A stretch of DNA of 64,000 nt from Dehalococcoides mccartyi 195 (GCF_000011905.1 NC_002936.3:434001-498000); one strand, 5' to 3'. Numbered from the stretch's first letter, positions 1-8,830 are shown. The notes: generated by a model from the sequence alone, not told the origin. Made by a program: numbers and translations.

Positions 1-284
1 TCTTTTACCGAACACAGGTCAAAAACCATCTGCTCCGGTTTGGTAAACGGGGCAATCTCCTTCAGGGTGTCTTCAAATGCGTCAATAGGTACGGATATCA
101 CCAGACAGTCCATTTCGGTCAGCTGGTCAGGCTGGGTAATCACCTGAGAGCCTAAGCGGCTGGCTACGGGTGCAAGTTTGGAGGGGTTTCGCCCCCAAAG
201 CCAAACCTGATGTCCGTTTTCCGTAAGGAAGCGGCTGAACCACTGTCCCATCTTGCCGCTGCCGCCCAGTATGCCTATTTTCAT
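1..284 (-). CDS. tyrA: Prephenate dehydrogenase, N-terminal part (cut by window edge)
   Basis: This is the last visible gene of the aro operon and it runs off the left edge, so only about 94 N-terminal codons are seen. The protein opens with [20 protein letters not shown], a dinucleotide-binding beta-alpha-beta with the GGSGKMG glycine pattern typical of TyrA. Later segments such as QLTEMDCLVISVPI match the Rossmann half of prephenate dehydrogenases. The family oxidatively decarboxylates prephenate to 4-hydroxyphenylpyruvate on the way to tyrosine. The ATG at 284 overlaps the pheA stop in an ATGA junction, which fixes the start and implies translational coupling. The catalytic C-terminal domain is not visible, so cofactor preference cannot be judged. 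Confidence 0.88.
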   Translation of the reverse strand, partial: MKIGILGGSGKMGQWFSRFLTENGHQVWLWGRNPSKLAPVASRLGSQVITQPDQLTEMDCLVISVPIDAFEDTLKEIAPFTKPEQMVFDLCSVK

Positions 285-1357
285 ATTCGTTTTTTCATTT
301 TGGGGTAAGACCCAAGCACTTTCATAAATATAACATGGTCTTCGGCTTTTGCCAGCGCCTGTTTAATGTTTTCGTCCTGGCGGTGGCCTTCTATATCCAG
401 GTAAAAGTTGTACTCCCAGGGTTTAAGGCGGGTGGGACGGGATTCCAGCTTGGTCATATTTATTTTTCTGGAGGCCAGTTCCTTTATGAAGTCATACAGC
501 GCCCCGGCCTCATGTTTGACGGCGAAGACCACCGAAGTTTTATCATTGCCGCTGGGTGCGGAATCCTGCTTGGCAAGGACGAAGAAACGGGTGTAGTTGT
601 TTATATTATCCTCTATTTCCCGTTCCAGCACTTTCATATTATAAATTACGGCCGCTCTTTCAGAGGCGATGGCCGCCCCGTCTAAAAGGTGTTTTTCTTT
701 AATCATTTTGACACTGCCGGCGGTATCGTAGGCCGGTATCAGCTCTGCCCGCAGGTGTTTTAAAAATGACTGGCATTGCCCCAGTGCCTGGGGGTGGGAA
801 TAAATGGTTTTTACCCCTTCCAGAGTGGTTTCGGGGTTGGCTATCAGACAGTGGGAAACCCTTAGCTCATGTTCGGCGGCAACCATAAGGTTAGAATCAA
901 ACAGCAGGTCATAGGTGCGGGAAATAGAGCCCTCAAGTGAGTTTTCCACCGGCACTACCGCAAAGCGGGCCATTCCTTTTTCCACTGCCTCAAAAGCCCC
1001 GTCCAGCTGTTCGTAAGGCAGGGCGAGGGTGTTGGGGCCGAATATTTTCAGGGCAGTTTCCTCACTGTAAGCACCGGCCGCTCCCTGAAAGGCTACGGTG
1101 AACCGCTGCTGTTTCTTGGATATAAACAGTATTTCCTGGTACAGGGATTCAATATCCTGCGGGTCAAGACCCAGAGACCGGGCCAGTGACTGAACCCTGT
1201 TTAAAACCTCTGATTCACGTGAGAGGTCCTGAACAGGGGAGTTAGTTTCTTCTTTGACTTTGCCTATCTGGTCGGATACCTCAAGCCTCTTTGCCATCAG
1301 CTTGACCAGCTCGGCATCCAGTTCATCTATCTGTTTGCGCAGGTCTGAAAGGTTCAT
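281..1357 (-). CDS. pheA: Bifunctional chorismate mutase / prephenate dehydratase
   Basis: This 358-residue protein should convert chorismate to prephenate and then to phenylpyruvate. Residues 1-85 form an AroQ-type helical chorismate mutase ([20 protein letters not shown]). Residues 87-265 are the prephenate dehydratase, starting [15 protein letters not shown] and including the [10 protein letters not shown] segment with the catalytic TRF. Residues 270-355 form an ACT domain with the ESRP motif, which in this family binds phenylalanine for feedback inhibition. The length fits the family. The start overlaps the aroC stop by four bases and the stop overlaps the tyrA start, so Phe and Tyr branches are made from one message. 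Confidence 0.96.
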   Translation of the reverse strand: MNLSDLRKQIDELDAELVKLMAKRLEVSDQIGKVKEETNSPVQDLSRESEVLNRVQSLARSLGLDPQDIESLYQEILFISKKQQRFTVAFQGAAGAYSEETALKIFGPNTLALPYEQLDGAFEAVEKGMARFAVVPVENSLEGSISRTYDLLFDSNLMVAAEHELRVSHCLIANPETTLEGVKTIYSHPQALGQCQSFLKHLRAELIPAYDTAGSVKMIKEKHLLDGAAIASERAAVIYNMKVLEREIEDNINNYTRFFVLAKQDSAPSGNDKTSVVFAVKHEAGALYDFIKELASRKINMTKLESRPTRLKPWEYNFYLDIEGHRQDENIKQALAKAEDHVIFMKVLGSYPKMKKRI

Positions 1358-2448
1358 TGTTTTATTACCCTCGGTATCATTCCGGCTCTCAGCGCCAGAT
1401 CAGCCAGCACTATACAGGTCATAGCTTCCACTACGGAAACTGCCCTGGGTACAATGCAGGTATCATGGCGGCCGCGTATTTCCAGACTGGTATTGGTCAT
1501 GGTATCAATATTTACGGTAGGCTGGGATAAAGATATGGAGGGGGTGGGTTTTACGGCTACCCTGAACTGAAGCGGCATACCGTCTGAGATTCCGCCCAGT
1601 ACACCGCCGCATTTGTTGCTGGTGGTGCGTATGTGGTTAGCCTGAATACTAAAAGGGTCGTTGTTTTTTGAACCGCGCAGGCGTGAAGCTTCAAAACCTG
1701 CCCCGAATTCCACCCCTTTTACCGCCGGAATGGCAAACATGGCTTTGGCCAGTTCGCCTTCCAGAGTATCAAACACCGGCTCTCCCAGACCAACCGGCAG
1801 ATTAAGCCCTAAGCACTCTACCACCCCGCCCAGACTGTCACCCTCTTCGGCGGCTTGCTGGATAAGTGCCAGCATTTTCTTGGTGGCTGTAAGGTCAGGG
1901 CAGTTTACATCACTCTGGCTGATATTCTGGCGGATATCTTTGGTTTTGGGCAGTTTAGCCACTATGCCGCCCAGTTCGGCGGTATAGCCAATCACCTCAA
2001 TACCGATAGTGGAAATAAGTTTGCGGGCAATAGCCCCGGCCATAACGTGTCCGGCGGTAATCCGCCCGGAGAAACGCCCTCCGCCCCGGAAATCATTGAA
2101 CCCGCCGTATTTTACAAAACCGGTAAAATCCGCATGCCCCGGCCTGATTTTGCTGCGGGTGCGTTCATATTCGCTTGAGTCTATATTTTTATTCCAGATA
2201 ACCAAGCAGATAGGTGCGCCGGTGGTGAAGTTGTTGAGTATCCCGGAAAAAATTTCTATCCGGTCATCTTCGCAGCGGGGGGTGGCATGGGCTTTGGCTC
2301 TGGATTTACGTTTGTCTACTTCCACCTGGATTTCATCTACATTTATGGCCAGGCCTGCCGGCACGCCGTCAATAACTACTCCCACGCAGTCTCCGTGGCT
2401 TTCACCGAAACTGGTAATCTGAAACAGTTTTCCCAGACTGTTAGACAT
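1354..2448 (-). CDS. aroC: Chorismate synthase
   Basis: The 364-residue product should perform the last common step, removal of phosphate from EPSP to give chorismate, using reduced FMN. Visible family signatures are [14 protein letters not shown] near residue 15, the block [15 protein letters not shown] followed by [15 protein letters not shown] around 100-135, and [11 protein letters not shown] near the C-terminus. Length is normal for the family. It overlaps aroA upstream by 8 bases and pheA downstream by 4 bases. Nothing in the sequence shows an attached flavin reductase domain, so FMN reduction must be supplied elsewhere. Confidence 0.97.
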   Translation of the reverse strand: MSNSLGKLFQITSFGESHGDCVGVVIDGVPAGLAINVDEIQVEVDKRKSRAKAHATPRCEDDRIEIFSGILNNFTTGAPICLVIWNKNIDSSEYERTRSKIRPGHADFTGFVKYGGFNDFRGGGRFSGRITAGHVMAGAIARKLISTIGIEVIGYTAELGGIVAKLPKTKDIRQNISQSDVNCPDLTATKKMLALIQQAAEEGDSLGGVVECLGLNLPVGLGEPVFDTLEGELAKAMFAIPAVKGVEFGAGFEASRLRGSKNNDPFSIQANHIRTTSNKCGGVLGGISDGMPLQFRVAVKPTPSISLSQPTVNIDTMTNTSLEIRGRHDTCIVPRAVSVVEAMTCIVLADLALRAGMIPRVIKQ

Positions 2449-3703
2449 CTTTTATTACCTTTCCGCCGAGGCTTTCCAGTTTCTGCCAGAAATCAGGATA
2501 AGTCTTGGATACACACTCAGCCTCTGAAATACAGGTTTCCCCGGTAACTGCACCCAGTGCGCCGAAAGCCATGGCAATGCGGTGGTCTCCCAAGCTGTCA
2601 ATCTCCGCGCCTCTGGGCATTCCGCCTTCTATAATCAGGCGGTCATCTTCTTCGGTAACGTTTATCCCCATGGCGCTTAGCCCCTGGCTTACCGCCCGGA
2701 TACGGTTAGATTCTTTAATACGTGCCTGACGGACTCCGCTTAAAATACTTTGTCCTTTGGCACAGGCAGCGGTTATGGCCAGAGCGGGCAGCAGGTCTAT
2801 AGAGTGGGTAAGGTCTGCCTGTATGGCGGTGAGCGGTTTGGGGCTTACCTTTACCCAGTTTTGTCCGCTTTCTACTTCCGCTCCCATCTCACTGAGGAAT
2901 TTTATCATTATGCGGTCAGCCTGAAAACTTTCTGTATCCAGGTTGGATATAAACAGCGGGGCTGCAATAGCCCCCAGTGCCAGAAAGCTGGAGGCCGAAG
3001 ACCAGTCTCCCTCTACCCGGTATCTGGCAGGCAGGTAGGGTTGAGGGGGAATACTTATTTCCTGCCAGTCTATAGATGTATAGGCTTTTATACCAAAGCT
3101 TTCCAGCGTTTGTTTGGTCATTTTCAAATAGGGCAGTGAAGCCGGCGGGGTGGCCAGATGAATTTCAAGCCCGCTTTTACAGGCAGGCGCCATAAGCATA
3201 AGGGCCGAAACATATTGGGAGCTTATATTGCCGGGCAGGCTGACCTTTGAACGGGTTATTTCACCGCCCTTGATGACAGTGGTATTGCCGCGGGTTTCTA
3301 TTTCTATGCCAAGCTGGTGCAGGGCTTGAATAAGGGGCAGCATAGGGCGTCTCATAAGGGAATGCCCCGCCAGCAGGCGGCACTCAAAGGGCAGTCTGGC
3401 ACATACAGCTGACATAAAGCGCAGGGTGGCGGCAGATTCGCGGCAGAAGAGGTTGCCGGCCGGTTTTTTAAAGGTATTGCCGGTAAGCTGCCAGCTTTCA
3501 GCCTCTGCATCAGTATTTATATCTATGCCCAGCCCTGAAAGAACCTGTCTGCTTGCCAGGGTATCGTCTGCAGCCAGCGGGCTTATAATGCGGCTTTGGC
3601 CGTTTGCCTGGGCAGCCGCTATCAAGCCGCGTATGGTGTAGCTTTTTGAAGAAGGCACGGCAATTTCTCCGCCGGGCAGGCTTTTATCCAGACGTATTTT
3701 CAT
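2441..3703 (-). CDS. aroA: EPSP synthase (3-phosphoshikimate 1-carboxyvinyltransferase)
   Basis: This 420-residue enzyme should join shikimate 3-phosphate to PEP. The motifs [14 protein letters not shown] (residues 18-31), [14 protein letters not shown] (about 87-100), [16 protein letters not shown] (about 153-168), the [12 protein letters not shown] segment and [14 protein letters not shown] near the C-terminus are the usual substrate-binding blocks. In the second block, the position that is Gly in the common GNAGT motif appears to be Ala, a pattern more like the so-called class II enzymes. That assignment is my alignment by eye. It overlaps aroK upstream by 20 bases and aroC downstream by 8. 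Confidence 0.96.
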   Translation of the reverse strand: MKIRLDKSLPGGEIAVPSSKSYTIRGLIAAAQANGQSRIISPLAADDTLASRQVLSGLGIDINTDAEAESWQLTGNTFKKPAGNLFCRESAATLRFMSAVCARLPFECRLLAGHSLMRRPMLPLIQALHQLGIEIETRGNTTVIKGGEITRSKVSLPGNISSQYVSALMLMAPACKSGLEIHLATPPASLPYLKMTKQTLESFGIKAYTSIDWQEISIPPQPYLPARYRVEGDWSSASSFLALGAIAAPLFISNLDTESFQADRIMIKFLSEMGAEVESGQNWVKVSPKPLTAIQADLTHSIDLLPALAITAACAKGQSILSGVRQARIKESNRIRAVSQGLSAMGINVTEEDDRLIIEGGMPRGAEIDSLGDHRIAMAFGALGAVTGETCISEAECVSKTYPDFWQKLESLGGKVIKDV

Positions 3704-4214
3704 ATTCCCTCAGTTTGTCTTCTATTTCTTCGCAGACTTCATGGCATGATTTGTTATGGGTGGAAATAGTAATATTAGCTGCCGCCCGGTATAAAGGCAA
3801 CCGGCTTTCCAGCAATTTTAACATTTTATCCAATCGTTCGGCATTGTACAAAGGGCGGTTGGTATGGTTTTTCAGCCTGGCCTCCAAATCTTCAGGCCGG
3901 CTTTCCAGATAGATTACCAGACAGTTTAGACGCATAAGGCTGAGATTAGGGGGGCGCATTACTATACCGCCGCCGCAGTCTATAATCTGGCCTGATTGCC
4001 GGCAGAGGTCTTCCAGTACCCGGCTTTCCATCTGGCGGAAATAGTCTTCGCCTTTTTCTTTGAATATGCTGATTATGCTTAAGCCTTCGCGTGTTTCTAT
4101 GCAGGCATCAGTACTGACCAGCGTTTTACCCAGCCTTTCAGAAAGCAGTTTGGATACGCTGCTTTTGCCGGCACCCATAAAGCCTATCAGGGCAATATTA
4201 TTTTTTATTTTCAT
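3684..4214 (-). CDS. aroK: Shikimate kinase
   Basis: This 176-residue P-loop kinase should phosphorylate shikimate with ATP. The Walker A sequence GFMGAGKSS lies at residues 11-19, the shikimate-binding Asp follows in STDACIE, and the GGGIVMR motif that contacts substrate is present near residue 83. A lid region with basic residues ([10 protein letters not shown]) is also visible. Size matches single-domain AroK/AroL enzymes. The start ATG lies inside the end of aroE (17-base overlap), and the stop lies inside aroA, as expected for tightly coupled operon genes. Confidence 0.95.
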   Translation of the reverse strand: MKIKNNIALIGFMGAGKSSVSKLLSERLGKTLVSTDACIETREGLSIISIFKEKGEDYFRQMESRVLEDLCRQSGQIIDCGGGIVMRPPNLSLMRLNCLVIYLESRPEDLEARLKNHTNRPLYNAERLDKMLKLLESRLPLYRAAANITISTHNKSCHEVCEEIEDKLREYENTSG

Positions 4215-5058
4215 CTAAGGCCAGCTCTGCTTCTTTCATCATTAACCGGAAAGGGGCTTTCTGGTTTGTCCAGATTTCAAATGACATAGCCCCCTGCCAG
4301 ACCAGCATTTCCAGCCCGTTTATTATTCTGGCGCCTCTCTTTTCGGCATCTTCCAGCAGGCGGGTTTTGCAGGGATTATAAATAGCATCTATGACGGTCA
4401 GGTCAGGGCGGAGGAGGCGGGGGGGTACAAGGCTCTGGCCTGCCAGATTTCCCATGCCCACCGGCGTGCAGTTCACGATAACATCAGTATCGGCTAAGGC
4501 TTCTTCCAGATTTGTATCGTTCAGTTCCAGCCCCTGGGTTTTGCCGCTGAGACGCAGGCACATTTTACCAGCCAAATCTTTGGCTTTTTCCTCCTGGCGG
4601 GCAAGTACAGTCAGGTGTCCGCCCAGATTGCAAACAGCCAGGGCAATAGCATGGGCGCTGCCTCCTGCCCCCAGCAGGGTAAAACGCTGCTTGGCGGGGG
4701 CTATACGGTTATGCTCCAGCAAGCGCACAAACCCGCCGAAGTCGGTGTTATACCCCTTCAGCCGGCCGTTTTCATTCACAATGGTATTTACCGCACCTAT
4801 CTTTTCGGCGGCCGGGTCAAGGCTGTCAATATACTTTATGACTTCTATTTTATGGGGTATGGTCACATTTAAGCCGCGTATATTTAAAGGCCCCATGCTG
4901 GCAATTACGTTTTGCAGTTCCTCAGGTTTGGCCGCAATGGTCAGATACAGGTAATCCAGCTTGCAGTGTTTAAAGGCTGCATTCTGCATGGCAGGTGAGA
5001 CGGAGTGACTTACCGGGAAACCAATAAGCCCGAATAATGCATCAGGTATGGTTTTCAT
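4198..5058 (-). CDS. aroE: Shikimate dehydrogenase (NADP)
   Basis: This 286-residue protein should reduce 3-dehydroshikimate to shikimate. The N-terminal substrate domain has the [13 protein letters not shown] motif (residues 18-30), NVTIPHK with the catalytic Lys near 67, and GYNTDFGGF with the catalytic Asp near 105. The NADP domain opens with [15 protein letters not shown] near 128. The C-terminal [14 protein letters not shown] segment closes the substrate site as in known AroE enzymes. It overlaps aroD and aroK on its two sides, so it is cotranscribed with both. Confidence 0.95.
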   Translation of the reverse strand: MKTIPDALFGLIGFPVSHSVSPAMQNAAFKHCKLDYLYLTIAAKPEELQNVIASMGPLNIRGLNVTIPHKIEVIKYIDSLDPAAEKIGAVNTIVNENGRLKGYNTDFGGFVRLLEHNRIAPAKQRFTLLGAGGSAHAIALAVCNLGGHLTVLARQEEKAKDLAGKMCLRLSGKTQGLELNDTNLEEALADTDVIVNCTPVGMGNLAGQSLVPPRLLRPDLTVIDAIYNPCKTRLLEDAEKRGARIINGLEMLVWQGAMSFEIWTNQKAPFRLMMKEAELALDENKK

Positions 5059-5710
5059 AGTTCACTGACCGGTAGATTTCAATCATCTGCGCCAGGGTCA
5101 TCTGACCTGATGCTGACTGATTGCTGTCATTCAGGCTGGCGTAGGTAAAAGGGCTTCCGGCCAGCGGGCAGAGTATGCGGCTCAGAATGCCCAGATTCCC
5201 CATAGCAAAAGCGACAATCTTTTTATCCGGTATCTCCTTTATCAGATTAAGCAGCTTTATATTATCATTTATTGAGGTAGCAGTGGTAATTACCTTATAT
5301 ATATCCGCCGGGTAGTTGAGCATATCCTTTACCAGTGTCTTCAAATCACCGGCGGAGGGAGTGTCAGCAAAATTATGGTGGGACACCAGACACTTTGATT
5401 GCGTTCTGAGCCGCTTAAGTACTTCACCCAGATGGGGGGTGGAGTACTCAATATCCAGCATAAATGCACCGGCTGCGGCGGCTTTTTCAAGCAGCCCTAT
5501 CCGTTCTTCTTCGCTGCCGCTAAAACTGCCCCCTTCGGCAGACCTGCGGCAGGTGGCCATAAATGGTTTATCAAGCATAGCCGCAGCTTCCCGCCAGCTT
5601 TCACCCAGCAGGTCCAGCCTTAGTTCATAAAAGGCCGCACCTTCGCTTTTTTTCAGGCTTTCGGCCTCCGGCAGCCGGGTGATTACGCAGCAGACGGGCG
5701 GGTTTTTCAT
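5042..5710 (-). CDS. aroD: Type I 3-dehydroquinate dehydratase
   Basis: This 222-residue protein fits the type I dehydratase, a TIM barrel that forms a Schiff base with dehydroquinate. ELRLDLL near residue 28 matches the first barrel strand signature. The catalytic His is in CLVSHHNF near 110, and the Schiff-base Lys is in IYKVITTATS near 138. The SGQMTLAQM segment near the end contributes the substrate-closing loop. It is unrelated to the small type II (AroQ) enzyme. The start overlaps the aroB stop by four bases, and the end overlaps aroE by 17 bases. Confidence 0.94.
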   Translation of the reverse strand: MKNPPVCCVITRLPEAESLKKSEGAAFYELRLDLLGESWREAAAMLDKPFMATCRRSAEGGSFSGSEEERIGLLEKAAAAGAFMLDIEYSTPHLGEVLKRLRTQSKCLVSHHNFADTPSAGDLKTLVKDMLNYPADIYKVITTATSINDNIKLLNLIKEIPDKKIVAFAMGNLGILSRILCPLAGSPFTYASLNDSNQSASGQMTLAQMIEIYRSVNYENHT

Positions 5711-6786
5711 TTCATCTCCTCCAGTATGGAAATGACGTCTGCCCTCAAAATGTTTTCAGCTATCAAAGGTTCTCCCGGCCTTTTCAGGAGGATGAAACGG
5801 ATACGTCCGTCAGATACCTTTTTATCATGGTGCATGGCATCTATAATTTTTTCGGGGTCTATATCTTGGGGGCGGGTGGGCAGACCGAAATCAGCTATCA
5901 GTTTTTCCAGCCGCAGTACAGTCTCATTTTCACATAAACCCAGTTTTACCGAAAGCCTTGAGGCAAAGCACATACCTATAGCTACCGCTGCCCCGTGGCT
6001 CTGGCTGAAAGAAGAAGTGCTTTCCAAAGCATGCCCCAAAGTGTGACCGAAATTCAGTATGTTTCTGATGCCGCGGTCAGTTTCGTCCTGGCAGACTATA
6101 CCGGCTTTGATGGCGGCAGTCTGGCTTATTATATCTTCCATTATCTCCGGAGAGCGGTCTTTGATAGCCGGGGTGTTTGTCTCAAGCTGCTTGAACAGTT
6201 CACTGCTGCCAATAGCCGCACTCTTTATTATTTCCGCCATGCCGCAGGCAAACTCTTTTTCGGGCAGGGTTTTCAGGCAGCTTATATCTGAAATAACCAG
6301 CCTCGGCTGATAAAAACTGCCCACAATATTTTTGATTCCGCCGTGGTTGACTGCCACTTTGCCGCCGATACTGGAATCTACCTGTGACAGCAAACTGGTA
6401 GGCAGGTGTACCAGCGGAACGCCCCGCTGGTAGGTGGCCGCCACAAACCCGCTCAGGTCGCCTATGACCCCGCCGCCCAAAGCCAGTATGGGAGTATTCC
6501 TTTCGGCAAAGTGGTTTATCAGCTGGGGATATATATGGGAAGCCATATCCAGTGACTTATGTATTTCGCCCTCAGGCAGTTCCAGAAACAGGCTGCCTAT
6601 GCCCTTTGATTCAAGGTGCTTTTTCAGCTTTTTGCCGTAAAGCCTGTTTATATCTATATTGGTTATGACCACTACCCGGTCACAGGGTATGGCCTGCTTC
6701 AGCAGGTCTGCTGTTTCAGCCAGCAAATCACTTCCTATGAGTATCTTGTATTCACGCCCGCTTAGATTAAGCCCTATACTTTTCAA
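5707..6786 (-). CDS. aroB: 3-dehydroquinate synthase
   Basis: This 359-residue enzyme should cyclise DAHP to 3-dehydroquinate using NAD and a divalent metal. The NAD-binding glycine loop and active-site block GGGVIGDLSGFVAATYQRG lies near residue 103, followed by PTSLLSQVDSSIGGK. Metal ligands are recognisable as the Glu of GMAEIIK, the His residues of NFGHTLGHALE near 245, and the His of SHGAAVAIGM near 263. Length is normal. It is the second gene of the operon, 19 bases downstream of the DAHP synthase gene. Confidence 0.96.
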   Translation of the reverse strand: MKSIGLNLSGREYKILIGSDLLAETADLLKQAIPCDRVVVITNIDINRLYGKKLKKHLESKGIGSLFLELPEGEIHKSLDMASHIYPQLINHFAERNTPILALGGGVIGDLSGFVAATYQRGVPLVHLPTSLLSQVDSSIGGKVAVNHGGIKNIVGSFYQPRLVISDISCLKTLPEKEFACGMAEIIKSAAIGSSELFKQLETNTPAIKDRSPEIMEDIISQTAAIKAGIVCQDETDRGIRNILNFGHTLGHALESTSSFSQSHGAAVAIGMCFASRLSVKLGLCENETVLRLEKLIADFGLPTRPQDIDPEKIIDAMHHDKKVSDGRIRFILLKRPGEPLIAENILRADVISILEEMK

Positions 6787-6805
6787 GGTTCTTTCCTTAT
6801 ATATA

Positions 6806-7861
6806 TTAGTGTTTTTTCACCAGTTTGTTTATCTGGCGGCAGGTATTTATAAGCTCTTTCAGTTCCGGCGGAGTAATCATCTGCGAAGCATCCACCAGAG
6901 CCTCTGCCGGGTTGGTATGTACCTCAATCATCAGTCCGTTAGCCCCGGCGGCCATGGCGGCACAGCTCATGCTGTATATCAGGTCACGCCGCCCGGTGGC
7001 ATGGCTGGGGTCAACCATTATGGGCAAATAGGTTTCCTTCAGGGCTACCGGCACGGCTGCCAAATCCAGGTTGTAGCGGGTGAAGTTTTTGCCTTTGCCC
7101 ACCGGCACTATGCCTCTTTCGCATAATATTATATCCTTATTTCCCTCTGCGGCTATATATTCGGCAAAAGAAAGGAATTCTTCCATGCTGGCCCCGAAGT
7201 GGCGTTTGTACATCACCGGTTTGCCTTTTCTGGCCACTGTGGCCAGCAGGTCCTGGTCATACATATTGCGTGAACCCACCTGGAGTATATCTACATATTC
7301 GGCAACCAAATCCGCCTGGGATTCGCCCCGTATCTCGGTCATTACCGCCATCTCAAAGCGTTCACCGGCCTCTTTCAGCCAGGACAGGGCTTCGGTGGCT
7401 TCATCCTTGCCGGCAGAGCCCAGCCCCTGGAAAGAGTGGACAGATGAACGGGGTTTGTAAACGCCGCCTCTGAGTATCTGGGCACCTGCCATCTTTGCCC
7501 CTTCAGCTATCTTCATCAGGGCTTCCTTACTTTCCACTGCACAAGGCCCGGCAATGAAGACCGGCTCGTCCCCGCCGATAGTTATATCTTTTACTTTTAT
7601 TTCACGGGTCAGCCCCTCAGCCTGCCACAGGTTTGAGTACTCGCGGCTGATAAGCTTGTAAGGGGTTTCTACCATACGGGCTTCCTTGACGCCGGGCAAG
7701 CTGGAAAAGTAAGCAAACGGGATTGATTTTTCATCTCCTATCAGGCCGATAATAGTCCGGAACTCTCCCTTTGAGATGTCGGTCTTGAGACCGCAGCGGC
7801 GAACTTCGGCAATTACGTTTTCTAGTTCTTCCGGGGTGGCATCCTTTTTCATGATAATCAT
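6806..7861 (-). CDS. aroF: DAHP synthase, type I-beta with N-terminal ferredoxin-like domain
   Basis: This is the first enzyme gene of the operon and the committed step of aromatic synthesis, condensing PEP and erythrose 4-phosphate. The N-terminal 75 residues form a ferredoxin-like regulatory domain, as in Thermotoga-type enzymes, in which it mediates allosteric inhibition. The barrel carries AGPCAVES near 105, QVGSRNMYDQDLL near 195, PVMYKRHFGAS near 215 and DPSHATGRRDLI near 285. An AGGAG sequence lies about 12 bases before the ATG at 7861. The gene sits directly behind the attenuator at 7901-7929, so its expression should depend on charged Tyr and Phe tRNA supply. Confidence 0.95.
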   Translation of the reverse strand: MIIMKKDATPEELENVIAEVRRCGLKTDISKGEFRTIIGLIGDEKSIPFAYFSSLPGVKEARMVETPYKLISREYSNLWQAEGLTREIKVKDITIGGDEPVFIAGPCAVESKEALMKIAEGAKMAGAQILRGGVYKPRSSVHSFQGLGSAGKDEATEALSWLKEAGERFEMAVMTEIRGESQADLVAEYVDILQVGSRNMYDQDLLATVARKGKPVMYKRHFGASMEEFLSFAEYIAAEGNKDIILCERGIVPVGKGKNFTRYNLDLAAVPVALKETYLPIMVDPSHATGRRDLIYSMSCAAMAAGANGLMIEVHTNPAEALVDASQMITPPELKELINTCRQINKLVKKH

Positions 7862-7900
7862 TGTTTGCTTTCTCCTTTGCTTTTTATACCCGTATAAATC

Positions 7901-7929
7901 AAAAATCCTCCCGTTGCCTGGGAGGATTT
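7901..7929 (-). terminator. Attenuator terminator before aroF
   Basis: On the minus strand a perfect 10-bp stem, AAATCCTCCC with GGGAGGATTT, encloses a 7-base loop. The stem runs into a short T run. It lies about 40 bases before the aroF start and therefore inside the operon leader, so it should stop transcription before the first structural gene unless the competing antiterminator forms. Confidence 0.88.
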
Positions 7930-7982
7930 CTAACTTACTAACTGAGGGTTATTGATTTTTTAGTAAAACGTTATCTCCCAAG
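7917..7982 (-). promoter_or_regulatory. Antiterminator pairing of the aro leader
   Basis: CTTGGGAG (minus strand, 7982-7975), which overlaps the last three codons of the leader peptide, can pair with CTCCCAGG (7924-7917), which is part of the terminator's first arm and loop. The pairing is 8 bp with one G-T wobble. A 7-bp hairpin, TTACTAA with TTAGTAA, fits in the loop between them. The two structures are mutually exclusive, as in trp-type attenuators. A ribosome stalled at the Tyr-Tyr-Tyr-Phe codons would leave the upstream arm free, while one at the stop codon would cover it. Confidence 0.78.
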
Positions 7983-8036
7983 CAAACTTGTCTTGGTAAA
8001 GTAATAATAGTTCTTAAAGGATTTAACGTTTAACAT
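7971..8036 (-). CDS. aro operon leader peptide (21 aa, Tyr/Phe-rich)
   Basis: A 22-codon frame (ATG at 8036, TAA at 7971) encodes a 21-residue peptide with Phe at 7 and Tyr-Tyr-Tyr-Phe at 10-13. Five of 21 residues are the end products of the operon. The ATG begins only about 9 bases after the -10 element, so the transcript is probably leaderless or nearly so, and no Shine-Dalgarno is seen. The stop codon lies directly beside the antiterminator arm. Position, codon content and the downstream terminator together support a regulatory peptide. There is no direct evidence of translation. Confidence 0.82.
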   Translation of the reverse strand: MLNVKSFKNYYYFTKTSLLGR

Positions 8037-8045
8037 ACTTGCATG

Positions 8046-8075
8046 ACAATAGCATAGCTGAAAAGGGTTTGTCAA
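8046..8075 (-). promoter_or_regulatory. Promoter of the aro operon
   Basis: On the minus strand TTGACA (8075-8070) is followed after 18 bases by TATTGT (8051-8046). The -35 is a full consensus match and the -10 matches four of six. The predicted start site is near 8039, a few bases before the leader peptide ATG at 8036. A TATAAT at 8098-8093 has no good -35 and is a less likely alternative. Confidence 0.72.
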
Positions 8076-8160
8076 GAAAACTATTTAGTGCTATTATATG
8101 GGGTCTTTTTTCCTGGTGGTTGTTATCGGTCGGGCAGCGGATAAGTGCCCTGAGGCAGAC

Positions 8161-8174
8161 GGGGGATATCCCCC
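8161..8174. repeat. 14-bp perfect palindrome between divergent promoters
   Basis: GGGGGATATCCCCC is a perfect palindrome about 85 bases upstream of the aro -35 and 37 bases upstream of the rpsL -35. It could be a protein-binding site or a relic of a hairpin. No T run follows it on either strand, so it is not an intrinsic terminator. Its role is unknown. Confidence 0.5.
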
Positions 8175-8210
8175 AGCTTTAAACCAGCGGGTTTTCAGTG
8201 ATGGGTGGAG

Positions 8211-8239
8211 TTGACATCCATATATTGCTGTGCTAGACT
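8211..8239 (+). promoter_or_regulatory. Promoter of the str/ribosomal protein operon
   Basis: TTGACA (8211-8216) is separated by 17 bases from TAGACT (8234-8239), giving a full -35, ideal spacing and a good -10. Transcription should begin near 8246, which leaves a 5' leader of about 135 bases before rpsL. It is the only strong promoter I see for the genes up to the terminator at 28153. Confidence 0.8.
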
Positions 8240-8270
8240 AACTTTCTGTTTGTGGTTAGATTTCAGGTTT

Positions 8271-8326
8271 GACCATATCCGTTATGGTCGCCTTATGGGT
8301 TTTAAGGATGGGCCTGGCTCATCCTT
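8271..8326 (+). promoter_or_regulatory. Two hairpins in the rpsL leader
   Basis: GACCATA (8271-8277) pairs with TATGGTC (8283-8289) across a 5-base loop, and AAGGATG (8304-8310) pairs with CATCCTT (8320-8326) across a 9-base loop. Both lie in the untranslated leader ahead of rpsL. Structured leaders of this kind often bind an operon-encoded ribosomal protein for feedback, but no known S12/S7 or other leader motif is recognised here, so the role is inferred. Confidence 0.45.
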
Positions 8327-8382
8327 ATTGATTGAAAACGGGAAATTTATTAAAACAGCAATTGTTAACAGGAAGGTACATT

Positions 8383-8817
8383 ATGCCAACGGTTAATCAG
8401 CTAGTAAGAAAAGGGCGCTCAAGTGCGGCCAAGAAGTACAAAGCACCTGCGCTGCATTACAGTTTCAATTCTCTGCGCAACAAGGTAGCCTTCGGTGACG
8501 GTTCCCCCCAGAAGAGGGGCGTCTGCACCCAGGTAAAGACCACTACCCCCAAAAAGCCGAATTCGGCTTTGCGCAAGATTGCCAGAGTAAGGCTGAGCAA
8601 CCATATGGAAGTTACCGCATATATCCCCGGTGAAGGCCATAACCTTCAGGAACACTCTGTGGTTCTGATACGTGGTGGCCGCGTTCCTGACTTACCGGGT
8701 GTTCGTTATCACATCATTCGCGGTACCCTTGATACCGCAGGTGTGGCAAATCGGCAGCAGGGCCGCAGCAGATACGGCGCCAAAAAGGGCAAAGCCGCTC
8801 CTGCCAAGAAGAAATAA
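8383..8817 (+). CDS. rpsL: Ribosomal protein S12
   Basis: S12 lies at the decoding centre of the 30S subunit. The invariant blocks [38 protein letters not shown] and [19 protein letters not shown] are all present, including the PKKPNS lysines linked to streptomycin sensitivity. The ATG at 8383 has GGAAGG six bases upstream and begins [12 protein letters not shown] as the family does; an in-frame upstream start would add non-conserved residues. At 144 residues it is about 20 longer than the usual 124, mainly through an insertion near residues 24-42 and a basic C-terminal tail. Confidence 0.97.
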
Positions 8818-8830
8818 CCGGAGATAAGAT

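Noticed and set aside
7862-8045. T-box leader before aroF
   Set aside because: I find no T-box consensus with the usual specifier loop. The coding leader with Tyr/Phe codons explains the terminator better.
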